Counted from the first letter of the stretch, positions 7,420 to 14,230 are shown. The stretch is DNA of 14,307 nt from Thiomargarita sp. (GCA_030618965.1 JAUXCJ010000001.1:1-14307); one strand, 5' to 3'. The notes: a model not told the origin generated them from the sequence alone. Translations and numbers: made by a program.

Positions 7420-8633
7420 TTTCTAAAATAACATTGGAAAATTTTTTTAGTTTCAAATATCCGACAACTATAGAACTTAATCCTGATATTAATATTCTCG
7501 TGGGAATTAATGGCAGTGGAAAATCAAATTTTCTTAAAGCTATCTACTTGCTTCAGGAGAGTATTGTCGGAAATGGATTGGAGACAGTTTTTTTAAAAGA
7601 GTGGAGTGGGTTTAATTCCGTTATAAATTTTAGTCAACCAAACAAAGATTATATAAAACTGTCCTTTGAGTTTAATAAAAATGTGATAAAAAACGTAATG
7701 CAGAAAGGAGGATTCCCATTTCCTAACAATCCTATTTATGAGATATGTATCTTTCCAGTAGGTACGACTTCATATTATTTGAAAGAAAAATTGTATTCCA
7801 ACGGTGATGAGAACGATTTTATCTATATGGAAATGGATAATGCTCAAGGTATTATTTCTACACGAGAAGGCGGAAAAGTGGGCATCCAAAAATATCCGCA
7901 AGAAAATAGTCAAATCAATTTCAAATCAACAGAGCCAGTTTTGAGACAAATTTCCGATCCCGACAGATTTTCTCCTCTGTTTACCTTAAAGAGAGCTTTG
8001 GAGGAGTTTTCGGTTTATTATTATTTTGATACGTCTATTAACAGTTCTATCAGACAACCTTCCAGTTATGGTACTGAAACAAAATTGTTACCAGATGGGC
8101 AAAATTTTATGACTATTCTTAATAACATAAAAAACAACCACAGTCTTAATTATGAGAAAATAGAAGAAGCTATAAACAAAATTAATCCTTATTTTAAAGA
8201 CATCAATTTTGCTCTTCTAGGTTCCAAATTATATTTGGTACTTCGTGAAAAATATCTTTCTCGTTCCGTTTCTATTGAGCATATCTCAGATGGAACTCTC
8301 CGTTATTTGCTTTTGTTATCAGTATTATTTAACCCAGAACGAGGTTGTCTGGTATGCTTTGATGAGCCAGAAACAAGTCTTCATCCTGACATGATAAATA
8401 CGATTTCGGAAGCAATGAAACAGGCATCAAATAGCACACAACTGATAATTGCTACTCACTCGCCATTATTACTCAATTCATTTGATATTGATGACATTTT
8501 AATATTTGAAAAAAATAATGATAACGAGACAAAGGTATTTGTTAAATCATCTGATGATTTTGACGAATGGACTGAGGATTATTTGGCTGGACAAGCTTGG
8601 CTACAAGGCTTAATCGGTGGAAAGAGATGGTAG
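7416..8633 (+). CDS. AAA family ATPase (ABC/SMC-like, OLD-type), putative defence ATPase
   Basis: This 405-residue ATPase has the layout of the AAA_15/AAA_21 (OLD/RecF-like) group. The N-terminus ISKITLENFFSFKYPTTIEL is followed by Walker A GINGSGKS (30-37, K36). An insertion-type middle region covers about 60-270. The ABC signature is ISDGT (290-294), Walker B is CLVCFDEPETSLHP (D316, E317) and the switch histidine is H348 in IIATHSP. No TOPRIM domain is fused, unlike class 1 OLD proteins; the next gene supplies a TOPRIM-like protein and overlaps it by seven bases. Such ATPase plus TOPRIM pairs occur in defence systems, for example PARIS (AriA/AriB), where the ATPase senses and restrains the effector. 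The gene appears more AT-rich than aceEF and nfeD. The ATPase call is firm; the defence role is inferred from the pairing. Confidence 0.88.
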   Translation: MISKITLENFFSFKYPTTIELNPDINILVGINGSGKSNFLKAIYLLQESIVGNGLETVFLKEWSGFNSVINFSQPNKDYIKLSFEFNKNVIKNVMQKGGFPFPNNPIYEICIFPVGTTSYYLKEKLYSNGDENDFIYMEMDNAQGIISTREGGKVGIQKYPQENSQINFKSTEPVLRQISDPDRFSPLFTLKRALEEFSVYYYFDTSINSSIRQPSSYGTETKLLPDGQNFMTILNNIKNNHSLNYEKIEEAINKINPYFKDINFALLGSKLYLVLREKYLSRSVSIEHISDGTLRYLLLLSVLFNPERGCLVCFDEPETSLHPDMINTISEAMKQASNSTQLIIATHSPLLLNSFDIDDILIFEKNNDNETKVFVKSSDDFDEWTEDYLAGQAWLQGLIGGKRW

Positions 8634-9274
8634 ATATTACGATTTATATAGAAGGACTGCAATCAGACAATTCAGCAGTATTAACTATTGATAATAGTGC
8701 TATTTTTCGTGAAAACTTTCATAAATTATTTTCTCAAAAGCTATCCTCTACAGAATTTAATCTCAGGATTCAGCCCTTTGGAAGCATAACACAAGCACGA
8801 CAAATGCTGAAACTTATGGATACTCAAAGAATTAATGCTGTTCTTTTAATCGATTTGGACGCGCCTAAAGAAAGAAGAGAAGAAAGGCTTAATCAATATA
8901 AATCGTTTGATACCACCAAAATTTTTTTTATGATTCAAGAAATGGAAGCCTGGATACTTTCCCAAATTGACAAAATTGAAGAATTTGGGAAAACTGAAGG
9001 ACTGATACGGAAAAGAGATCATGAAGATATGAATAATAATTCTTTAATAAAAAATAAGCATCCAGAAGAAATTAACAGACCGAGTGAAAAACTTGACACC
9101 ATTTTAAGACAATATTTTGATGTTGTAAAAATAAGACGAGGCAAACAACGAAAAATTGGTAAACGATATTCAAAAGCCAAAGATGGTCCCAAATTAATAG
9201 GATTACTTAATTTACAAATTTTGATGCAAGATTTCGATGAAGCAAAGAGATTAGTTGATTATATCAAGAGATAA
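8627..9274 (+). CDS. DUF4276-type TOPRIM-fold protein, putative nuclease effector paired with the ATPase
   Basis: The product has 215 residues from ATG 8627, whose ATGGTAG overlaps the stop of the ATPase gene; an upstream in-frame ATG at 8597 would add ten residues but lies deep inside the ATPase gene. The N-terminus MVDITIYIEG places a glutamate (E9) after the first strand, and VLLIDLDAP provides D76 and D78, the E ... DxD arrangement of TOPRIM metal sites. FFMIQEMEAWIL (101-111) is the Q-x-M-E-x-W segment characteristic of DUF4276. The C-terminal part is strongly basic (VKIRRGKQRKIGKRYSKAK), suggesting nucleic-acid contact. By analogy with OLD TOPRIM domains and AriB of PARIS, it may cleave DNA or tRNA when released by the ATPase. 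Family assignment is from motif recognition; activity is inferred. Confidence 0.8.
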   Translation: MVDITIYIEGLQSDNSAVLTIDNSAIFRENFHKLFSQKLSSTEFNLRIQPFGSITQARQMLKLMDTQRINAVLLIDLDAPKERREERLNQYKSFDTTKIFFMIQEMEAWILSQIDKIEEFGKTEGLIRKRDHEDMNNNSLIKNKHPEEINRPSEKLDTILRQYFDVVKIRRGKQRKIGKRYSKAKDGPKLIGLLNLQILMQDFDEAKRLVDYIKR

Positions 9275-9366
9275 AAAACAGCGTAGCCCCCAAAAAGCGT
9301 TATAATCAGAAATGAGTCAATTTAGTAAAACTTATAATTGCTTATTTATCAATAATTTGGATATAT

Positions 9367-9410
9367 ATGATGGATACTCGCGTGTTGACTCAACACGCAA
9401 TATAGTTCAA
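9367..9410. repeat. 44-bp repeat unit containing a perfect palindrome, second copy at 14177-14220
   Basis: The segment starts ATGATGGATA and ends AACACGCAATATAGT followed by TCAA. The same start and end flank a diverged middle at 14177-14220. Within this copy, 9380-9398 is a palindrome of two 9-bp arms (GCGTGTTGA / TCAACACGC) around one base; the other copy has lost it. It lies in the 200-base gap before nfeD. Otherwise 9275-9474 holds only AT-rich sequence with isolated TATAAT hexamers (9301 and 9333) lacking convincing -35 partners. Confidence 0.6.
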
Positions 9411-9474
9411 AATTTTTTATTTCAAAAACTGAACAAACCCCAAGATTAAAGCTTAACCCTCATGGATTCTCATT

Positions 9475-10803
9475 ATGAAAAAACTTATTTTGTTATTATT
9501 CATACTATTCACTATCCAAGTACAAGCGGGTGGCAAAGCTTGGGTGCTGGAAATCAAAGGTGCTATCGGGCCTGCAACGGCAGATTATCTGAAACGTGGT
9601 TTAGAAAAAGCGCGAGAACAGCAGGTTAAATTAATTGTGTTACAAATGGATACTCCTGGTGGACTGGATATCGCTATGCGTGACATAGTGCAAGCTATCA
9701 TCGCGTCTCCAATACCGGTTGTTACTTATGTAGCACCGTCTGGCGCACGGGCTGCTAGTGCTGGTACTTATATTCTATATGCCAGTCATGTTGCTGCAAT
9801 GGCACCGGGAACGAATTTGGGCGCGGCTACACCAGTACAAATCGGTGGATTTGGTGGGCTAACACCAGATAAATCAAAGGACTCTGACGAGAAAAAAACG
9901 CCGACATCCAGCCCTTCAACTAGCGACACCATGACACATAAAATGATCAATGATGCTGAAGCTTATTTACGTTCTTTGGCACAATTGCACGGTCGTAATC
10001 AAGAATGGGCGGCAAAAGCTGTGCGTGAATCCGCCAGCTTGTCTGCTGAAGATGCTTTAGCAAAAGGCGTGATTGATCTCATTGCCGTAGATATACCCGA
10101 ATTATTGAATCGGATAAACTTAAGAGAAGTCAAGATATTAGGTAAAAAAACGCAGTTAGCCACTTTAAACCTGGTGTTAGAAACTCACCGCCCAGATTGG
10201 CGTAATCGGCTACTTTCAGTGATTACTAACCCTAACGTAGCCTATATTCTCATGTTGCTAGGTATTTACGGATTGTTTTTTGAGTTGTACAATCCGGGTA
10301 GCATCTTGCCCGGTGTCATTGGGGGTATTTCTTTATTATTGGCTTTATTTGCTTTCCAAGTGTTGCCGGTCAATTATGCTGGTATGGCTTTGATTTTATT
10401 GGGTATAATTTTTATGATCAGCGAAGCCTTTCTACCCAGTTTTGGTGCGCTTGGCATCGGTGGACTTATTGCCTTTGTGATAGGTTCGATAATTTTATTT
10501 GATACGGACACACCGGATTATGCTATTTCTCTGCCGCTTATCGGGGGCATTGGTGTCATGAGTGTATTTTTCTTTTTCTGGGTGATTCACGCCCTTATTA
10601 AGATACGCGCACGACCGGTTGTCAGTGGACAGGAAGAAATGCTAAAGGAAGAAGGCTATTGCTTAAGTAATGACGGTGGTCAGTTACGTGTCTATGTCCA
10701 TAGTGAAACTTGGAATGCCATTGCGACCACTGACATCGTACCTGGACAAGCGGTTAAGGTCACTGGGATAGAGGGACTTACCCTCAAAGTTAAAGCAGCT
10801 TAA
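9475..10803 (+). CDS. NfeD-family membrane-bound ClpP-class serine protease
   Basis: This 442-residue long-form NfeD is an inner-membrane protease that works with a slipin partner; the archaeal homologue PH1510 cleaves the stomatin PH1511. A signal peptide (MKKLILLLFILFTIQVQA) opens the protein. The Ser-Lys protease domain covers about 20-210, with MDTPGG (58-63), nucleophile S95 in AASAGTY and catalytic K156 in THKMINDAEAY. A Gly/Ser/Lys-rich insertion of about 30 residues (122-151) separates the two, so the Ser-Lys spacing is longer than in PH1510 (S97/K138). Four to five membrane helices lie at about 250-375 (beginning VAYILMLLGIYGLFFELYNP). A C-terminal OB-fold NfeD domain runs from about 380 to the end. 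The only ribosome-binding match is a weak GGA about eight bases upstream. The slipin partner follows after a hairpin-bearing gap. Confidence 0.93.
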   Translation: MKKLILLLFILFTIQVQAGGKAWVLEIKGAIGPATADYLKRGLEKAREQQVKLIVLQMDTPGGLDIAMRDIVQAIIASPIPVVTYVAPSGARAASAGTYILYASHVAAMAPGTNLGAATPVQIGGFGGLTPDKSKDSDEKKTPTSSPSTSDTMTHKMINDAEAYLRSLAQLHGRNQEWAAKAVRESASLSAEDALAKGVIDLIAVDIPELLNRINLREVKILGKKTQLATLNLVLETHRPDWRNRLLSVITNPNVAYILMLLGIYGLFFELYNPGSILPGVIGGISLLLALFAFQVLPVNYAGMALILLGIIFMISEAFLPSFGALGIGGLIAFVIGSIILFDTDTPDYAISLPLIGGIGVMSVFFFFWVIHALIKIRARPVVSGQEEMLKEEGYCLSNDGGQLRVYVHSETWNAIATTDIVPGQAVKVTGIEGLTLKVKAA

Positions 10804-10820
10804 CATTAATGTATAGCATA

Positions 10821-10882
10821 TTGGAGTCCAAAGCTTTAGCTTTGGGTGTTTATTTTGCCAAAGCTAAAGCTTTGGACTCCAA
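10821..10882. repeat. Perfect 25-bp-arm hairpin between nfeD and slipin genes
   Basis: Arms 10821-10845 and 10858-10882 are perfect reverse complements (core TTGGAGTCCAAAGCTTTAGC) with a 12-base loop rich in T. The opening GGAGTCCAAAG resembles the GGAGTGCAAGG hairpins at 5135 and 11883, so this may be a related dispersed repeat. It lies 17 bases after the nfeD stop, between two genes normally co-transcribed, and could reduce read-through or stabilise the upstream mRNA. There is no following U-tract. Confidence 0.7.
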
Positions 10883-10947
10883 AATATCAATATAATTAAT
10901 TATTGATTCAGTACTTAGAAATCACTTTTTACTCATAGGATTATGTT

Positions 10948-11718
10948 ATGACAAACTTTTTTTTCGGTATCATCGGTATCATTTTTGTAGTACTTGCACT
11001 TTTATTCTACGCTATAAACATTTTGCGTGAATATGAACGTGGAGTCGTGTTTCTTCTAGGGCATTATCAATGTGTTAAGGGACCTGGACTGATTATTATT
11101 ATCCCATTTTTTCAACAAATGGTTAAAGTCGATCTGCGTACCATAGTGATGGATGTACCGACTCAAGATGTTATTTCGCGGGATAACGTCTCGGTCAAAG
11201 TCAACGCGGTGGTCTACTTTCGGGTGATTGAACCTGAGAAAGCCATTATCCAAGTGGAATATTTCCAACAAGCCACCAGTCAATTAGCGCAAACTACGCT
11301 ACGTTCGGTCTTAGGACAACATGAACTGGATGAGATGCTGGCTGGGCGTGACAAACTTAACCATGATATTCAAGAAATTCTGGATAAACAAACAGATGCA
11401 TGGGGTATTAAGGTGTCCAATGTGGAAATTAAACATGTTGATTTAGATGAAAGCATGATCCGAGCCATTGCCCGTCAAGCCGAAGCCGAACGAGAACGTC
11501 GCGCTAAAGTAATCCACGCTGAAGGAGAACTGCAAGCCTCAGATAAATTGCGGCAAGCAGCCGAAATTCTGTCTCAGCAACCGCAAGCACTTCAGTTACG
11601 TTATTTACAAACCATGAGCGATATAGCCTCTGAAGACAAGAGTCATACCATTGTGTTTCCATTACCAATGGATCTGATGAGTCCTTTGCAAGATTGGTTG
11701 AGCCAAAAGAAAAAATAA
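10948..11718 (+). CDS. Slipin (SPFH/band-7, stomatin-like) membrane protein
   Basis: This 256-residue membrane-anchored SPFH protein is the usual partner of NfeD proteases, organising membrane microdomains as oligomers. One N-terminal membrane segment (about 4-26, [20 protein letters not shown]) is followed by the canonical slipin start [20 protein letters not shown]. The SPFH domain shows [31 protein letters not shown] and [21 protein letters not shown] charged coiled coil follows ([20 protein letters not shown]), and the tail ends SQKKK. An AGGA ribosome-binding site (10937-10940) is seven bases before the ATG; an ATG at 10943 is immediately closed by TGA. Functional link to the upstream protease is well established for the family; here the two are separated by 144 bases carrying a hairpin. 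Confidence 0.95.
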   Translation: MTNFFFGIIGIIFVVLALLFYAINILREYERGVVFLLGHYQCVKGPGLIIIIPFFQQMVKVDLRTIVMDVPTQDVISRDNVSVKVNAVVYFRVIEPEKAIIQVEYFQQATSQLAQTTLRSVLGQHELDEMLAGRDKLNHDIQEILDKQTDAWGIKVSNVEIKHVDLDESMIRAIARQAEAERERRAKVIHAEGELQASDKLRQAAEILSQQPQALQLRYLQTMSDIASEDKSHTIVFPLPMDLMSPLQDWLSQKKK

Positions 11719-11724
11719 GGTTCA

Positions 11725-11765
11725 AAGTCAGTACTGAAGCAGAAATTTTGGCTTTAGTACGACTT
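11725..11765 (+). terminator. Hairpin after the slipin gene
   Basis: AAGTC (11725-11729) and GTACTGAAGC (11731-11740) pair with GCTTTAGTAC (11751-11760) and GACTT (11761-11765), giving a 15-bp stem with one bulged A, one G-U pair and a ten-base loop. It starts seven bases after the slipin stop. No U-run follows, so a terminator role is only possible. Confidence 0.4.
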
Positions 11766-11882
11766 CTCTTGGGGAATAAAAATATGTGTGTCTTTGTCGA
11801 GAAGAGGCTAGTGAATTGTCTGAACTGTGATTTTTGTTATTAAAGAATGTGACATTTGTTTGAGTTAAACGATTGTTTTATT

Positions 11883-11907
11883 GGAGTGCAAGGTAAGCTT
11901 GCACTCC
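11883..11907. repeat. GGAGTGCAAG hairpin repeat, second copy of the post-aceF family
   Basis: GGAGTGCAAG (11883-11892) and CTTGCACTCC (11898-11907) are perfect inverted arms around GTAAG. The core is nearly identical to the centre of the hairpin at 5135-5177. It lies 43 bases upstream of the ParA-like start. The rest of the 232-base gap 11719-11950 contains the hairpin at 11725 and AT-rich sequence without a convincing promoter or iterons. Confidence 0.65.
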
Positions 11908-11950
11908 GAGTACATTACTGGTCAGAAATGACCTATTTTTGGAAAAAACA

Positions 11951-12616
11951 ATGGCTAGAATTATTCTTTGTACCCATAATAGTGGTGGAGTAGGTAAAAC
12001 TACCTTGGCGGTTCATATTACTGGAATACTGACTTCCAAATGGAGGGGTAAAACTCTGTTAGTAGATTGCGATGATCAAGCTGATTCATGGCAATTTTAT
12101 ACTAAAAGAACTCCAAATAAGGATTTTGAGTATTTGGAAATTAATGAAAAATTAGCTATTTTTGAAAATAAAAATAGAGAAAAAATAACGAGAAGGATTA
12201 ATTTAGAGGAATATCAAAATATTGTTCTTGATATTGATAGTCCATTAGATAACACTGTGAAAGTCATAGTAGATAATAATCCTGATTTTGTGTTCATTCC
12301 AGTTAATTTTTCTCAAAAGCACAAGGCATTAGAAAATTTGTTTAAACCTCTTGAAGTTTTGACTTCTCTTGAGATAAAAGCTGGTTATTCACCTAAAGTG
12401 ATTATCGTTCCTTTGGGTATAAAACAAGAGATTGTTTCAGAAAAATTTGAGGCAATTGGAACCAAACCTCAGAATTGTTGTATTGCCCAAGCAATGAAAA
12501 ATGTTCAAATGCCAATGTCTGAAGCGATTTATAAAAATAAAAAATATCTATGGGAGTCTTCGCAATACTCAGATGCGAGGGATTATTTTCGGTCACTTTT
12601 AACAGAACATTTATAG
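11951..12616 (+). CDS. ParA/MinD-like ATPase with atypical Walker A
   Basis: This 221-residue SIMIBI-class ATPase of the ParA superfamily is probably cytoplasmic or nucleoid-associated. Walker A is HNSGGVGKTT (9-18) with K16. The signature lysine of the deviant Walker A (KGGxGKT) is a serine here (S11). The Walker A' strand is LLVDCDDQADSW rather than the usual D-x-D-P-Q-G. Walker B is NIVLDIDSPLD. VFIPVNFSQ and IIVPLGIKQE follow the family fold. There is no N-terminal helix-turn-helix, so it resembles the small type Ib ParA proteins. ATG 11951 was chosen because GGA lies seven bases upstream; an in-frame TTG at 11939 would add four residues. The next gene begins 11 bases after its stop, and the trio 11951-13928 reads as one operon. 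Role (segregation, membrane positioning, or sensor of a nuclease system) is open. Confidence 0.85.
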   Translation: MARIILCTHNSGGVGKTTLAVHITGILTSKWRGKTLLVDCDDQADSWQFYTKRTPNKDFEYLEINEKLAIFENKNREKITRRINLEEYQNIVLDIDSPLDNTVKVIVDNNPDFVFIPVNFSQKHKALENLFKPLEVLTSLEIKAGYSPKVIIVPLGIKQEIVSEKFEAIGTKPQNCCIAQAMKNVQMPMSEAIYKNKKYLWESSQYSDARDYFRSLLTEHL

Positions 12617-12627
12617 GAGATAGGTCT

Positions 12628-13488
12628 ATGTCTGATACTTATGCTGATCAGCTTGTTACCGAAGCAATGCAACAAGCAAATAAACCTGAACGGCTTCAAG
12701 ATGCTGTTATTAAATTAACTCAGTCTCAAATAGCTCAAGTAGATAAAATTGGTGCGGCTTTGGGATTAGCTTTTGGTGTCATGCTTAATTCTGCTGCTAA
12801 ATATGCAGTATTTTATGCACAAGGTAGAATGGTGCCAGTCAATCAACTTAATGAATATCCAGAAAAAGTAGGTACTGACTCAATAAAGGAAAAAATAACC
12901 GTTGAAACTTGGTTCAAGTTGAAACAAGCAGGTATGAAGGAATATCTATCAGAATGTATCATAACGGGTATTCAATTACTTTATAAACAATTAATAGCGA
13001 CTGATAAGAATAACTCCAAAGATTCCAAAGATTCCGAACCAGCCCAAGCTTTAATTGATACCATTTCCAATAAAACCCCGCGATTAAAAAGAGAGTTGGG
13101 AAAAAATTGGATTATTCAAATTGGATTAGAAGTTAAAGGCAATCAGGCTGGTAGTAGTTGTAGCATAGACGGCACTGGTTTTCTAAATGGAAAAAGGATA
13201 TTTTTTCAGTCAAATTTAAGAAAAAGACCCTTAGATAAACCAATTATTAAGTCTTTATCTCATCAATTTAAGCAAAATCAAACTGACTTAGCCATTATTT
13301 TAGCAATTAGTTATGCGAAACAATTCGATTTGCAATTGAAACAGGAAACCCAGGATATTGATAATTTTAAGTATCATCTATTAACTTTGGATAATTGTTT
13401 AAATCAAACGGCTATTTTTCAAGAAGCTGTAAAAGATGTAACTGCCTTAGCTAACTTAAATATGGAGGGGTGTTTAGAAAAATGTTAA
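12628..13488 (+). CDS. Ribbon-helix-helix-like protein with degenerate nuclease-like C-terminal domain
   Basis: This 286-residue protein has two parts. Residues about 26-64 (AVIKLTQSQIAQVDKIGAAL, then GLAFGVMLNSAAKYAVFYA) follow the strand-helix-helix pattern of RHH DNA-binding proteins such as those paired with type Ib ParA; this is inferred by eye. A helical region and a polar linker (NNSKDSKDSE, about 128-137) lead to a C-terminal domain (about 140-286) clearly paralogous to the next protein: CSIDGTGFLNGKRIFFQSNL here against GGIDGVGFINGQKIYFQSKL there. D181 is kept, but the lysine of the putative D ... QxK nuclease motif is N196, so this copy is probably catalytically dead. ATG 12628 is preceded by AGGAGA (12615-12620) at seven bases; a longer frame from 12550 overlaps the ATPase gene and was not used. 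Exact function unknown. Confidence 0.7.
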   Translation: MSDTYADQLVTEAMQQANKPERLQDAVIKLTQSQIAQVDKIGAALGLAFGVMLNSAAKYAVFYAQGRMVPVNQLNEYPEKVGTDSIKEKITVETWFKLKQAGMKEYLSECIITGIQLLYKQLIATDKNNSKDSKDSEPAQALIDTISNKTPRLKRELGKNWIIQIGLEVKGNQAGSSCSIDGTGFLNGKRIFFQSNLRKRPLDKPIIKSLSHQFKQNQTDLAIILAISYAKQFDLQLKQETQDIDNFKYHLLTLDNCLNQTAIFQEAVKDVTALANLNMEGCLEKC

Positions 13489-13928
13489 ATCATTTGGCAA
13501 GCCGAGCTTTGATTGAAGGTATTATTAATGCTGAATCCTCAACAAAAGGCGATTTAGGGCGAAGTTGTGCAAAGCATCTGGGACTAAAACCTGGCCCTAG
13601 AGGGGCAGATGGTGGTATAGATGGAGTAGGCTTTATAAATGGACAGAAAATATATTTTCAATCCAAATTAAGAAATAAAAATTTGGATGCTGAATTTGCA
13701 GATTCTTTGTATGCGAAATTAGTGCGTCATCAAGCTGATATTGCTATCGTTTTAGCTGGTGTGGGTTACACTGAAGGTTGTGAGTTAAGATTACAAGAAT
13801 TTCCTGATATTGATAGATTTAAAATTCATTTCTTAACACTTTATGATTATTTCAATGAAACGCCTGTCTTTCTGGCAGCGGGAAAAGATTTGCCTCCTCT
13901 ACGCGATTTAAGTATAAAGCAAGCGTAG
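13482..13928 (+). CDS. Small restriction-endonuclease-like (PD-(D/E)XK/Mrr-like) protein
   Basis: This 148-residue protein is paralogous to the C-terminal domain of the upstream gene. GADGGIDGVGFINGQKIYFQ gives D47 and Q60, followed by S61-K62, i.e. a D ... QxK arrangement as in Mrr-like nucleases. An upstream glutamate candidate is E18 or E12 in the first helix. ADIAIVLAGVGYTEGCELRL and FKIHFLTLYDY complete strands shared with the paralogue. ATG 13482 overlaps the upstream stop by seven bases (ATGTTAA), indicating coupled translation; a GTG at 13470 would add four residues but sits directly against the GGAGG at 13464-13468. A hairpin overlaps the stop. No methyltransferase is nearby. Nuclease fold assignment is by motif and moderately confident. 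Confidence 0.65.
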   Translation: MLNHLASRALIEGIINAESSTKGDLGRSCAKHLGLKPGPRGADGGIDGVGFINGQKIYFQSKLRNKNLDAEFADSLYAKLVRHQADIAIVLAGVGYTEGCELRLQEFPDIDRFKIHFLTLYDYFNETPVFLAAGKDLPPLRDLSIKQA

Positions 13929-13933
13929 AGGAG
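13894..13933 (+). terminator. Hairpin overlapping the end of the nuclease-like gene
   Basis: CTCCTCTACGC (13894-13904) and GCGTAGAGGAG (13923-13933) are perfect 11-bp arms around an 18-base loop, and the TAG stop lies inside the right arm. TCTTTTAAAT follows a few bases later, so it may be an intrinsic terminator of the three-gene operon, though the T-run is short. From 13934 to 14003 no gene or repeat is supported. Confidence 0.45.
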
Positions 13934-14003
13934 CTACACTCTTTTAAATCCTATCCTGCCCGCACTTTTAATCCATCTATCGCATTCGGTAATTGTGTAA
14001 TCA

Positions 14004-14180
14004 TTTTCAATGGTAGCAGAAAAAGTTTATAAAAAGTTTATGTTAGCTACGGTAAACGCCGTTTTTCAAAGGCTAGAATATACCCGTATTCCTTCAACCA
14101 GTCCGGCTCATGCTATCTTGTCAGTAGAACAAAAATTGGCAGATTGGCAAATTATCAAACTTGCACTTGAACATAGATGA
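14004..14180 (+). pseudogene. Truncated second copy of the DNA-deoxyinosine glycosylase 3' end
   Basis: The segment aligns along its length with 7229-7401 of the intact glycosylase gene, from TTTTCAATGG to TTGCACTTGAACAT. A five-base deletion relative to the intact copy breaks the frame early. A 46-codon frame (14040-14180) survives and reads LATVNAVFQRLEYTRIPSTS then PAHAILSVEQKLADWQIIKL, differing from the intact protein at a handful of mostly conservative positions. It lacks the N-terminal catalytic motifs (GSMPS, HPRNSFW), so it is a remnant and not a working enzyme. Its stop (TGA) falls inside the repeat unit that follows. Confidence 0.85.
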
Positions 14181-14220
14181 TGGATATTCACTTATTTGAT
14201 TTAACACGCAATATAGTCAA
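14177..14220. repeat. Second copy of the 44-bp repeat unit seen at 9367-9410
   Basis: It begins ATGATGGATA and contains the identical 15-base AACACGCAATATAGT (14203-14217). The middle is diverged and no longer palindromic. It directly follows the glycosylase remnant, only two bases after homology to the intact gene ends, and precedes the partial gene at 14231. Confidence 0.6.
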
Positions 14221-14230
14221 GCATATCATT

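Noticed and set aside
9301..9338. Two TATAAT hexamers (9301 and 9333) upstream of nfeD
   Set aside because: Neither has a recognisable -35 at proper spacing, and such hexamers are expected by chance in AT-rich sequence.
11719..11950. Possible centromere-like iterons before the ParA-like gene
   Set aside because: No set of directly repeated short units was found; only two hairpins, one of them a member of a family also found after aceF.
13011..13037. GATTCCAAA tandem repeats in the second gene of the ParA operon
   Set aside because: Only two to three imperfect 9-base units encoding a polar linker (NSKDSKDSE); too short to treat as a repeat array or centromere.
13950..14020. Short minus-strand frame reading LPLKMITQLPNAIDGLKVRAG-stop
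   Set aside because: It looks protein-like and could be the C-terminal tail of a broken gene, but it is too short to assign and partly overlaps the glycosylase remnant.
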